64,000 bases of DNA, taken from assembly GCF_900108245.1 (NCBI RefSeq), contig NZ_FNUY01000002.1:602375-666374 (forward strand). Direction: 5' to 3'. This document shows, piece after piece, positions 19,767 through 27,837 of this stretch (positions are counted from its first letter, which is position 1; the number at the start of each line of letters is the position of its first letter). The notes below the pieces were generated by a model. It had not been told where the DNA came from. It was given only the letters and a program-made list of their open reading frames with translations, and made no database searches. Origin of the DNA: Allobosea lathyri. Its GTDB lineage: Bacteria > Pseudomonadota > Alphaproteobacteria > Rhizobiales > Beijerinckiaceae. Made by a program: the position numbers and the translations under genes.

Positions 19767-20894
19767 ATGACATCCCCGCCTCCCAACTCCCGGTTCGTCG
19801 TCATCGGCGGCGGCATATTCGGCAGCTCGGCTGCCCTGCATCTGGCCCGCCTTGGCGCTCGCGTCACATTGGTGACGGACGGCGCGCCTGCGAGCGGCGC
19901 GTCGGGGCGGTCGCTGTCATGGCTCAATTCCGCGCGTTTGCGCTCGGCCGCCTACCACCAGCTGCGAATGGCCGGTCTGGAGCGCTATCGCGCGCTGGCG
20001 GCCCGGCATCCAGATGCCGCCTGGCTGCGCTTCGACGGCGGGTTGACCTGGGACGCCGACAGCGACGCCAACGCCATCGCGGAGGTGTTCGCGCATGAAC
20101 AGAACATCGGCTACCCCGCACGGCATTTGAGTGCGGATCAGGTCGCGGCGGTGACGCCGGGTGTCGATGCCCGTGCGATCCCGCCCCAAGGAGCAATCTT
20201 CAACCCCGACGAGGGCTGGGTGGATCTTCCCTCCCTGATCGACCTGCTGCTCGGCGAGTTCACCGCCCTCGGCGGCAGGCTCGTGAGGGATGCCGGAGAG
20301 GCCTCCGTGGTGATCTCGGGCGATCGCGTCACCGGCGTCACCACCGTAGGCGGACAAAACTTCCCGGCCGATGCGATCCTGCTGGCAACTGGTCCTGCCG
20401 TGCCGAAGATCGTCGCGAAGGTCGGGTGGCGTATTCCCGATGCGACGCCGATCGGTCTTCTCGTCAGGACGAAGCCTGCAGATCTGCGCCTGCGCGCCGT
20501 GCTGAACACACCTCGCGTGGCGGTGCGGCCGGCACTCGGCGGCACGTTGGTGCTGGATTCCGGCTGGTCGGAGAAGGAGGTCGTCGTCAATCGCGATGGC
20601 AGCTACGATGCGAAGGCTTCCACCGTGCAGGGCCTTCTGGCGGAGGCCTCCAAGGTTCTCGAGGGCAATCCGAAGCTGGAGCTCGCATCCTGCGGCATCG
20701 GGCCAAAACCCGTTCCGGAAGGCGGCGAGCCGGTATTTGGGCAGCTCGATGGCGTCACCGGCTATTACGTCGCCTTCAGCCATAGCGGCGCGACGCTTGG
20801 CCTGATCGCGGGGGAACTGATTGCCGGCGAGATGCTGACGGGCGAGGCGCACCCGCTGTTCGCGCCATTCCGCCCCGATCGCTTCGCGCAATAG
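19767..20894 (+). CDS. FAD-dependent oxidoreductase (DAO family)
   Basis: A 375-residue flavoprotein. The FAD motif is near residues 9-36 (FVVIGGGIFGSSAALHLARLG), followed by the conserved GASGRSLSWLNSAR segment. The C-terminal closing motif is GYYVAFSHSGATLGLIAGELIAGEML. It is a third, more distant DAO paralog in this block. It is the last gene of the SDR/cyclase operon. The likely reaction is oxidation of a secondary or primary amine in the same catabolic route. Confidence 0.9.
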   Translation: MTSPPPNSRFVVIGGGIFGSSAALHLARLGARVTLVTDGAPASGASGRSLSWLNSARLRSAAYHQLRMAGLERYRALAARHPDAAWLRFDGGLTWDADSDANAIAEVFAHEQNIGYPARHLSADQVAAVTPGVDARAIPPQGAIFNPDEGWVDLPSLIDLLLGEFTALGGRLVRDAGEASVVISGDRVTGVTTVGGQNFPADAILLATGPAVPKIVAKVGWRIPDATPIGLLVRTKPADLRLRAVLNTPRVAVRPALGGTLVLDSGWSEKEVVVNRDGSYDAKASTVQGLLAEASKVLEGNPKLELASCGIGPKPVPEGGEPVFGQLDGVTGYYVAFSHSGATLGLIAGELIAGEMLTGEAHPLFAPFRPDRFAQ

Positions 20895-20980
20895 CGGGGG
20901 CGCCGTCGTAGATGACACGCTTCAGCGGCGCTATCCGTCCGGATCCGGCCGCCGCCACTACCTAGAACCTATCGCGACTT

Positions 20981-21002
20981 CGTTATTCCCACTCGATTGT
21001 GC
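20981..21002 (-). other. guaA 3'-end-like sequence, candidate attachment site
   Basis: 22 bases match the last codons of guaA at 57882-57903 with two mismatches. On the minus strand both read T-I-E-W-E-stop, and both mismatches fall at third codon positions (ACA/ACG and GAA/GAG). No guaA homology continues upstream, so it is not a gene duplicate. This is what an integrase crossover site at a guaA 3' end would leave. The rest of the gap 20895-21362 shows no convincing gene. Confidence 0.6.
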
Positions 21003-21362
21003 TGAAGCATCATAACCGTTTGATCCATCGAGCAAAATCTTTCCGCCGACGACGAAGAACCGTATCCCGGATCCGTCAGAAATTCTCGGTCTTGAATTCA
21101 AAGGAGAATTTCGGCGATCCGCGATTTGCTCGATTGCAAAGATTATCGCTACCTGTTGGTCGATTTTCTGCGGAGTTTTCCGCAAAGGCAGCGTCTCCAA
21201 CCCGCCAAAAGACCGCAGCGATGGTGAAGTCCGTGCCGCCAGTCGTGTGACGTTGCGACCGGATTTGAGCCCGTTTCGCTCCCGTGCCCCAGACGGATTG
21301 CACCAGGAACCGACATGGAAGGGCGCTCGGAAAGCGAGCATTCGCCGGGGCCGCCGGTCGAG

Positions 21363-21710
21363 TCAGGGGGCGGTGCGACCGCCCGGCGCCAGCAATGCTT
21401 CGCTGCGCGCGAGCGCAGCGTCGACCTCGCGCCCCCGTGTCGTCAGGACGTATTCGACATGGCGCACGCGCTCACTCAAATCGCGACGCTCGACATAGCC
21501 GGCCGCCTCCAGCGCCTTCAATCTCGCAGACAAGAGGCGGGCGGAGATGCCTGGCGGCATATGGCGGCGCAGGGCCCCAAAGCGCAGCGTTCCATGGCGC
21601 GCGAGCGTAAAGACGACATGGCTCATCCATTCCTGCGCGAAAAACTTGAGAAGCGGATCTGCAAGACATCGTTCTTCTTGCATTTCTTGACTCTGAACTG
21701 TGTCTCTCAT
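21363..21710 (-). CDS. HxlR family winged-helix transcriptional regulator
   Basis: About 115 residues of HxlR type: CLADPLLKFFAQEWMSHVVFTLARHGTLRFGALRRHMPPGISARLLSARLKALEAAGYVERRD, the family's winged helix, then LTTRGREVDAALA. The start is uncertain: ATG 21710 or 21746, neither with a clear ribosome site. It is divergent from the hydrolase operon at 21798-29210, with a short palindrome in the gap. HxlR proteins often sense electrophiles or reactive carbonyls. It probably controls the adjacent operon. Confidence 0.87.
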   Translation of the reverse strand: MRDTVQSQEMQEERCLADPLLKFFAQEWMSHVVFTLARHGTLRFGALRRHMPPGISARLLSARLKALEAAGYVERRDLSERVRHVEYVLTTRGREVDAALARSEALLAPGGRTAP

Positions 21711-21746
21711 GGCTGAGGTAGTATCCCATCGGTAACTAATGGTCAT

Positions 21747-21761
21747 TGCCGCGATGCGGCA
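21747..21761. promoter_or_regulatory. Candidate operator palindrome between HxlR gene and its operon
   Basis: TGCCGC-GAT-GCGGCA is a perfect six-base inverted repeat lying just before the operon start and beside the regulator's start. Position and symmetry suggest a binding site for the HxlR dimer. No other copy was noticed in the window. Confidence 0.4.
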
Positions 21762-21797
21762 TTAGCTTCCCGGTGATTCTAACCGGAGACCTCAACC

Positions 21798-22451
21798 TTG
21801 TCCCTCGCCAAAGCAATTCCCGGCAAGCTCCTGCTGACGCCGCAGGACCACACGCTCATCCTGATCGACTTCCAATCACAAATGTCGTTTGCGACGAAGT
21901 CCATCGACGCAGTCACGCTCCGCAACAACGCAGCCCTGATCTCGCATGCCGCTGCGGGTTTCGGCGTCTCGACGATCCTGACGACGGTCGCCGAGAAGAG
22001 CTTCTCCGGCCCGATGTTCGGCGAGATCACCGAGGCTTTCCCCGACCAGGCACTTCTCGACCGCACTTCGATGAACACCTGGGAAGACGAGGCCGTCATC
22101 GCGAAGGTCAACGAGATCGGCAAGGCGCGTATTGTGCTGGCCGGCCTTTGGACCGGCGTTTGCATCGTCGGCCCGGCGCTTTCGGCGCTGGAGCAGGGCT
22201 TCGAGGTCTATGTCATCTCCGACGCCTGCGGCGACGTCTCGGACGAGGCGCATGAGCGGGCGATGGAGCGGATGATCCAGGCCGGCGCACGGCCGATGAC
22301 CGCGCTTCAGTACCTGCTCGAGCTGCAACGCGACTGGGCCCGCACCGAGACCTACGAGCTCACCACCGGCATCGCCAAGAAGTTCGGAGGCGCCTACGGG
22401 CTCGGCATCATCTACGCCAAGTCCATGTTCGGCGCGCAGGAAGGTCACTGA
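21798..22451 (+). CDS. Isochorismatase-family cysteine hydrolase (YcaC-like)
   Basis: A 217-residue protein. The catalytic Asp is in [10 protein letters not shown] (D24) and the nucleophilic Cys in [15 protein letters not shown] (about C121). The spacing and the C-terminal part ([38 protein letters not shown]) fit YcaC-like hydrolases, whose substrates are mostly unknown. It is the first gene of a long operon. The alpha/beta hydrolase ATG follows two bases after its stop. Confidence 0.9.
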   Translation: MSLAKAIPGKLLLTPQDHTLILIDFQSQMSFATKSIDAVTLRNNAALISHAAAGFGVSTILTTVAEKSFSGPMFGEITEAFPDQALLDRTSMNTWEDEAVIAKVNEIGKARIVLAGLWTGVCIVGPALSALEQGFEVYVISDACGDVSDEAHERAMERMIQAGARPMTALQYLLELQRDWARTETYELTTGIAKKFGGAYGLGIIYAKSMFGAQEGH

Positions 22452-22453
22452 CC

Positions 22454-23290
22454 ATGCCGACGATCACCACCAAGGACGGTGTCGCGATTTTCTACAAGGA
22501 CTGGGGTCCCAAGGATGCCCAGCCGATCATGTTCCACCACGGCTGGCCGCTCAGCTCGGACGATTGGGACGCGCAGATGCTGTTCTTCCTGTCGAAGGGC
22601 TACCGCGTCGTCGCCCATGACCGCCGCGGCCATGGCCGCTCGGCCCAGCTGAGCGAAGGCCACGACATGGATCATTACGCCGCCGATGCCGCGGCAGTGG
22701 TCGAGCAGCTCGACTTGAGGAATGCCGTCCATATCGGCCATTCCACCGGCGGCGGCGAGGTCGCCCGCTATGTCGCCAGGCATGGCGAGCTTCAGGGCCG
22801 CGTCGCCAAGGCGATACTGGTCAGCGCTGTGCCGCCGCTGATGCTGAAGACCGAGAGCAATCCTGACGGTCTGCCGATCGAGGTCTTCGACGGCCTGCGC
22901 ACGGCGCTCGCCGACAACCGCGCCCAGTTCTTCCTCGACCTGCCGAGCGGGCCCTTCTACGGTTTCAACCGGCTGGGAGCGAAGGTCTCTCAGGGCACGG
23001 TTCAGAACTGGTGGCGCCAGGGCATGAGCGGCGGATCCAAGGCCCATTACGACGGCATCAAGGCCTTCTCGGAGACCGATCAGACCGAGGACCTCAAAGC
23101 GATCACCGTGCCGACTCTGGTGCTGCACGGCGAGGACGACCAGATCGTGCCGATCAAGGCTTCGGCCCGGCTCTCGGTCAAGCTGCTCAAGAACGGCACG
23201 CTCAAGACCTATCCGGGCTATCCCCACGGCATGCTGACCACCCATGCCGACGTGATCAACCCCGACCTGCTCGCCTTCATCGAAGGCTGA
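22454..23290 (+). CDS. Alpha/beta hydrolase, non-heme chloroperoxidase/esterase type
   Basis: A 278-residue alpha/beta hydrolase: oxyanion motif [13 protein letters not shown], nucleophile elbow GHSTGGGE with S97, acid in [13 protein letters not shown] and catalytic His in YPHGMLTTH. The closest family type is the cofactor-free chloroperoxidases/arylesterases, which also perhydrolyse acids. It probably works with the YcaC-like hydrolase next to it; the real substrate is unknown. Confidence 0.92.
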   Translation: MPTITTKDGVAIFYKDWGPKDAQPIMFHHGWPLSSDDWDAQMLFFLSKGYRVVAHDRRGHGRSAQLSEGHDMDHYAADAAAVVEQLDLRNAVHIGHSTGGGEVARYVARHGELQGRVAKAILVSAVPPLMLKTESNPDGLPIEVFDGLRTALADNRAQFFLDLPSGPFYGFNRLGAKVSQGTVQNWWRQGMSGGSKAHYDGIKAFSETDQTEDLKAITVPTLVLHGEDDQIVPIKASARLSVKLLKNGTLKTYPGYPHGMLTTHADVINPDLLAFIEG

Positions 23291-23343
23291 TCTGGCGCGG
23301 TGCGGCCCCGCCGCGCCGCCCTCCGCGACCATTGGGAGATCGC

Positions 23344-23616
23344 ATGAAGCTCTACCTTGCTTCGCTCGCCGCCGGTCTTTTGATCGGCGCCATCTATGCC
23401 CTGATCAATGTCCGTTCGCCGGCGCCGCCGGTCGTGGCGCTGATCGGACTGCTCGGCATCCTGATCGGCGAGCAGTTACCTCCTTTGGTGCGCGGGCTCT
23501 GGAGCCGCGAACCATCCACGCAGTCCTGGGAGCTGCAGGTCAAGCCGCACATGTTCGGCCATCTGCCAAAGGGTGCCCCCCGCTCGCCGGTCCGGGACGA
23601 CAAGGGAGCCGCGTGA
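23344..23616 (+). CDS. XapX domain small membrane protein
   Basis: 90 residues, start ATG 23344 after TTGGGAGATCGC. The XapX pattern is clear: [44 protein letters not shown], two membrane helices with an R-S-P-A-P-P loop. A hydrophilic tail follows (VKPHMFGHLPKGA). The function of XapX is not established; it often lies beside amidohydrolase and hydrolase genes, as here. Its stop overlaps the start of the amidohydrolase gene. Confidence 0.85.
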   Translation: MKLYLASLAAGLLIGAIYALINVRSPAPPVVALIGLLGILIGEQLPPLVRGLWSREPSTQSWELQVKPHMFGHLPKGAPRSPVRDDKGAA

Positions 23617-25592
23617 TGCCGACGCGCCGCGCTGTTCTCGGTGGCCTGGCTTTACCTGGCCTCGCTTCCTCAGCCCTGGCTGCAGGCCTCAATTCGACGA
23701 CTGGAGACAAGCCCATGACCGCCGATCTCATCTTTCATAGCGGGCTGATCACCACGCTCGACCGCTCGAACCCAACGGCGAGCGCAGTCGCCATCAAGGA
23801 CGGCCGATTCCTCGCCGTCGGCGGAGAGGCGGAGGTCATGGCGCATGCCGGGCCGGACACCAAGCTCGTCGACCTCAAGGGCAAGCGGGCCCTGCCCGGC
23901 CTGATCGACAACCATCTCCACATCATCCGCGGCGGCCTGAACTTCAACATGGAGCTGCGCTGGGACGGCGTGCGCTCGCTCGCGGACGCGATGAACATGC
24001 TCAAGCGCCAGGTCGCGGTGACGCCAGCGCCGCAATGGGTGCGCGTCGTCGGCGGCTTCACCGAGCACCAGTTCACGGAGAAGCGCCTGCCGACGATCGA
24101 CGAGATCAACGCGGTGGCGCCCGACACGCCGGTCTTCCTGCTGCATCTCTATGACCGCGCCTTGCTCAACGGCGCGGCGCTGCGTGCCGTCGGCTACACG
24201 AAGGATACCCCCAATCCGCCGGGCGGCGAGATCACCCGCGATGCCAATGGCAACCCGACAGGGCTGCTGCTCGCCAGGCCCAATGCCGGCATCCTCTACT
24301 CCACGCTTTCGAAGGGGCCGAAGCTGCCCTTCGACTATCAGGTCAACTCGACGCGCCATTTCATGCGCGAACTGAATCGGCTCGGGGTCACCGGCGCGAT
24401 CGATGCCGGCGGCGGCTTCCAGAACTATCCCGACGACTATGCCGTCATCCAGAAGCTCGCCGACGAGAACCAGCTCACCGTCCGCCTCGCCTACAACCTG
24501 TTCACGCAGAAGCCGAAGCAGGAGAAGGAGGACTTCCTCAACTGGACCAAGACCTCGAAGTACAAGCAGGGCGACGACTATTTCCGGCATAACGGCGCCG
24601 GCGAGATGCTGGTGTTCTCGGCGGCCGATTTCGAGGATTTCCGCGAGCCGCGCCCCGACATGCCGGCCGAGATGGAGGACGATCTCGAAGGTGTGGTTCG
24701 GATCCTCGCCGAGAACCGCTGGCCCTGGCGCATGCACGCGACCTATGACGAGACGATCTCGCGCTCACTCGACGTCTTCGAGAAGGTCAATCAAGACATT
24801 CCGCTCGAGGGGCTGAACTGGTTCTTCGACCATGCCGAGACGATCTCGGAACGCTCGATCGACCGGATCGCGGCGCTGGGCGGCGGCGTCGCCGTGCAGC
24901 ACCGCATGGCCTTCCAGGGCGAGTATTTCGTCGAACGCTACGGACTGGGCGCCGCCGAGGCGACGCCGCCGGTCGCGCGCATGCTGGAGAAGGGCATCAA
25001 AACCTCCGCCGGCACCGACGCCACCCGCGTCGCCTCCTACAACCCCTGGGTCTCGCTCTCCTGGCTGATCACCGGCCGCACGGTCGGGGGCCTGCGCCTG
25101 ACGCCCGAGCGCAACTGCCTCGACCGCGAGACGGCGCTGCGGATGTGGACCGAGAACGTCACCTGGTTCTCAAACGAGGAAGGCAAGAAGGGCCGCGTCG
25201 CCGTCGGCCAGCTCGCCGACCTGATCGTGCCCGACCGTGACTTCTTCTCCTGCCCGGACGACGAGATCTCCTACATCTCGGCCGATCTGACGGTCGTCGG
25301 CGGCAAGATCGTCTATGGCGCCGGCGATTTCGCCAAGCTCGACGAGAGCGCTCCGCCGCCCGCCATGCCCGATTGGTCGCCAGTCAGGACGTTCAAGGGC
25401 TACGCTGCCTGGGGCGAGCCGGAAGGCGCCGGCAAGAACTCGCTGCGTCGCACCGCGATGAGCTCCTGCGGCTGCGCCAGTAACTGCGGCGTCCATGGCC
25501 ACGACCATGCCGGTGCCTGGGCGAGCAAGCTGCCGATCGCCGACCTCAAGAGCTTCTGGGGCGCGCTCGGCTGCGCCTGCTGGGCCGTATGA
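23616..25592 (+). CDS. YtcJ-like amidohydrolase, exported, with Cys/His-rich tail
   Basis: A 658-residue metal-dependent hydrolase (PF07969 type). Residues 1-24 are a Tat-like signal (PTRRAVLGGLALPG...). The core starts ADLIFHSGLITTLDRSNPTASAVAIKDGRFLAVGG, and the metal motif is DNHLHI near residue 98. Further on are NWFFDHAET and SAGTDATRVASYNPW, the late metal and Asp positions. The last 43 residues (from about 616) form an unusual tail with SSCGCASNCGVHGHDHAGAW and GCACWAV, which may bind metal. A GTG at 23613 is an alternative start. Confidence 0.9.
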   Translation: MPTRRAVLGGLALPGLASSALAAGLNSTTGDKPMTADLIFHSGLITTLDRSNPTASAVAIKDGRFLAVGGEAEVMAHAGPDTKLVDLKGKRALPGLIDNHLHIIRGGLNFNMELRWDGVRSLADAMNMLKRQVAVTPAPQWVRVVGGFTEHQFTEKRLPTIDEINAVAPDTPVFLLHLYDRALLNGAALRAVGYTKDTPNPPGGEITRDANGNPTGLLLARPNAGILYSTLSKGPKLPFDYQVNSTRHFMRELNRLGVTGAIDAGGGFQNYPDDYAVIQKLADENQLTVRLAYNLFTQKPKQEKEDFLNWTKTSKYKQGDDYFRHNGAGEMLVFSAADFEDFREPRPDMPAEMEDDLEGVVRILAENRWPWRMHATYDETISRSLDVFEKVNQDIPLEGLNWFFDHAETISERSIDRIAALGGGVAVQHRMAFQGEYFVERYGLGAAEATPPVARMLEKGIKTSAGTDATRVASYNPWVSLSWLITGRTVGGLRLTPERNCLDRETALRMWTENVTWFSNEEGKKGRVAVGQLADLIVPDRDFFSCPDDEISYISADLTVVGGKIVYGAGDFAKLDESAPPPAMPDWSPVRTFKGYAAWGEPEGAGKNSLRRTAMSSCGCASNCGVHGHDHAGAWASKLPIADLKSFWGALGCACWAV

Positions 25593-25783
25593 CGATGCAG
25601 GATGCAACGCTGCTCATAGGCCGGCTATTGCTGGTGGTGCTCTATGTCGTGCGCGGCCTCGGCAAATGGGGCGATCTGTCCCGCATGAAGAATCTCGGCC
25701 TTGCGGGTGGTCTCCTGATCTTGGCAGGCATGGGTGCCGGGCGTTTTGCACTCATGCGCCCATCCTCCCGCCTGTCCGCATAG
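25589..25783 (+). CDS. Small membrane protein, shortened DoxX-like
   Basis: 64 residues that overlap the amidohydrolase stop by four bases. The opening IGRLLLVVLYVVRGLGKWGDL resembles the first helix of DoxX proteins (GRLLLa.lFl.sG..K). It continues directly into GLAGGLLILAGMGAGRFAL, similar to a later DoxX helix. DoxX proteins are usually about 130-150 residues with four helices, so this may be an in-frame deletion derivative. It keeps its place in the operon, ahead of a full DoxX-type gene. Confidence 0.6.
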   Translation: MTMQDATLLIGRLLLVVLYVVRGLGKWGDLSRMKNLGLAGGLLILAGMGAGRFALMRPSSRLSA

Positions 25784-25792
25784 GAGCGCGCC

Positions 25793-26209
25793 GTGTCAAA
25801 TCCCAACCCCGCAGCCGCCCTCACCCGGCCCTCGGTTCGCTGGCTCGCGCTGCTGCTGCTCTGCGCCGCCTATATCCAGGGCCCGGTGACCAAGATCCTG
25901 GATTTCAACGGCGCGACTGCCGAGATGACCCATTTCGGCCTTTCGCCCGCGCCCGTTTTCGCGGTCGCAGTGGTCGCCTTCGAACTCGTGGCCTCCGTCA
26001 TGATCCTCGCCGGTATCCTGCGCTGGCTCGCCGCGCTCGGCCTCGCAGGCTTCACGCTGATGGCGACCTTTGTCGCGCTGCGCTTCTGGGAGATGGCGCC
26101 AGGGCACGAGCGGATGATGGCGACGAACGCCTTCTTCGAGCATCTCGGCCTGATCGGCGGCTTCCTCTTGGTCGCCTGGCACGATCTGCGTAGCGAGGCC
26201 CGCCCATGA
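25793..26209 (+). CDS. DoxX-like family membrane protein
   Basis: 138 residues with four predicted helices: VRWLALLLLCAAYIQGPVTKILDF, PAPVFAVAVVAFELVASVMILAG, WLAALGLAGFTLMATFVALRFWE and FFEHLGLIGGFLLVAWHDLR. The pattern (helix 1 ending in a G..K..DF segment, and a short linker with EMTHFGLSP) matches the DoxX family of quinone- or thiol-linked membrane proteins. It overlaps the MFS gene by four bases (ATGA). Confidence 0.82.
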   Translation: MSNPNPAAALTRPSVRWLALLLLCAAYIQGPVTKILDFNGATAEMTHFGLSPAPVFAVAVVAFELVASVMILAGILRWLAALGLAGFTLMATFVALRFWEMAPGHERMMATNAFFEHLGLIGGFLLVAWHDLRSEARP

Positions 26210-27837
26210 GCGCCGCCGAGACCAAGGCACCACCCGCCTCGAGCTTCGCCCCGCTGCGTCAACGCGTTTTCGCCGTGCTGTGGGCCGCCACGATCATCGG
26301 CAATGTCGGCAGCTTCATGCGCGACGTCGCCAGCGCCTGGCTCGTCACCGACCTATCGGGCGCGCCGGCTGCCGTCGCCTTGGTGCAGGCGGCCGCGACA
26401 CTGCCGATCTTCCTGCTCGCGATTCCCGCAGGCGTGCTGTCCGACATCCTCGACCGGCGCAAATTCCTGATAGCGATCCAGGTCCTCCTCGGACTTGTCA
26501 GCCTGTCGCTGATGGCGCTTGCTCAGACGGGGCTGCTGACTGTCAGCAGCCTGGTGGGCCTGACCTTTCTCGGCGGCATCGGTGCGGCGCTGATGGCGCC
26601 GACGTGGCAGGCGATCGTGCCTGAGCTCGTGGCGAAGCCGGACCTCAAGAGCGCAGTCGCGCTCAACTCGCTCGGCATCAACATCTCCCGCGCCATCGGT
26701 CCGGCGCTCGGCGGTCTGATCCTCGCCGCGCTCGGTGCAGGCTTCACCTATGGCGCCGACGTGCTGAGTTATGTCGTCGTCATCGGCGCGCTTATCTGGT
26801 GGAAGCGCGCTCCAAATGCCGATGACGCACTGAGCGAGCGCTTCACCGGCGCCTTCATCGCAGGGCTCCGCTATGCGAGGGCAAGCCGTGAGCTCCATGT
26901 CGTGCTGCTGCGCGCTGCGATCTTCTTCGCCTGCGCCAGCGCCGTCTGGGCGCTGCTACCGCTGGTCGCACGCAACCTGCTGGGCGGCGGTGCCGGCTTT
27001 TACGGCGTCCTTCTCGGCGCAGTCGGGGCGGGTGCCATCATCGGGGCGTTCCAGTTGCCGCGACTGCGCGCGCGGCTCGATGCCGACGGCCTCCTGCTCC
27101 TATCGGGAATCGTCACCGCGGCAGTGATGGCTGCGCTCGCTTTCGGGCCACCTCAGTGGCTGGCAGTCGTGATCCTGCTCCTGCTCGGCGCGGCCTGGAT
27201 CGTCGCGCTGACGACATTGAACGGCGTGGCGCAGGCGATCTTGCCCAATTGGGTGCGGGGCCGCGCGCTCGCCGTTTACCTGACCGTGTTCAACGGCGCG
27301 ATGACGGCGGGCAGCCTCGGCTGGGGCGCCGTCGCCGAGGCCGCTGGCATAAGCGGCACCCTCCTCATCGGCGCGGCCGCGCTCGTGGTGGCAGCCTTCA
27401 TCATGCACCGCGTCAAGCTGCCGGCCGGCGAGGCGGATCTCGCGCCGTCGAACCATTGGCCCGAGCCGCTGGTCGCCAGCGCTGTGGAGAACGACCGCGG
27501 CCCCGTCCTGATCCTGATCGAGTACCGGGTGCAGGCGGCCGACCGCGATGCCTTCGTGAAAGCGATCCACGAATTGTCGATCGAGCGCCGTCGCGACGGC
27601 GCCTATGGCTGGGGCATCACGGAGGACACAGCTGACCCCGAGAAGCTGGTGGAGTGGTTCATCGTCTCCTCCTGGGCCGAGCATTTGCGCCAGCACCGCC
27701 GCGTCTCCAAGGCTGATGCGGATCTGCAGAATGAGGTGAGGCGCTTCCATACCGGCGAGAACGGTCCGGTCGTGCGCCATTTCCTCTACCTGCATCAGCC
27801 GGCACATGCGCCCGCGACGGGAGGGCTCCAGCCGTGA
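26206..27837 (+). CDS. MFS transporter, MFS_3/EntS-like exporter
   Basis: A 543-residue transporter. The N-terminal domain begins LRQRVFAVLWAATIIGNVGSFMRDVASAWLVTDLSG, with the MFS loop GVLSDILDRRKFLI near residue 83. About 12 helices fill residues 20-400. The last 110 residues (from about GPVLILIEYRVQAADRDAFVKAIHELSIERRRDGAYGWGI) are a soluble ferredoxin-like domain typical of PF05977 members. It probably exports a small metabolite or toxic product. The porin that follows could give the outer-membrane exit. Confidence 0.9.
   Translation: MSAAETKAPPASSFAPLRQRVFAVLWAATIIGNVGSFMRDVASAWLVTDLSGAPAAVALVQAAATLPIFLLAIPAGVLSDILDRRKFLIAIQVLLGLVSLSLMALAQTGLLTVSSLVGLTFLGGIGAALMAPTWQAIVPELVAKPDLKSAVALNSLGINISRAIGPALGGLILAALGAGFTYGADVLSYVVVIGALIWWKRAPNADDALSERFTGAFIAGLRYARASRELHVVLLRAAIFFACASAVWALLPLVARNLLGGGAGFYGVLLGAVGAGAIIGAFQLPRLRARLDADGLLLLSGIVTAAVMAALAFGPPQWLAVVILLLLGAAWIVALTTLNGVAQAILPNWVRGRALAVYLTVFNGAMTAGSLGWGAVAEAAGISGTLLIGAAALVVAAFIMHRVKLPAGEADLAPSNHWPEPLVASAVENDRGPVLILIEYRVQAADRDAFVKAIHELSIERRRDGAYGWGITEDTADPEKLVEWFIVSSWAEHLRQHRRVSKADADLQNEVRRFHTGENGPVVRHFLYLHQPAHAPATGGLQP

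Noticed and set aside
20958..21341. 127-residue minus-strand frame across the att-like site
   Set aside because: Its frame is not that of the guaA-like end and it shows no protein pattern.
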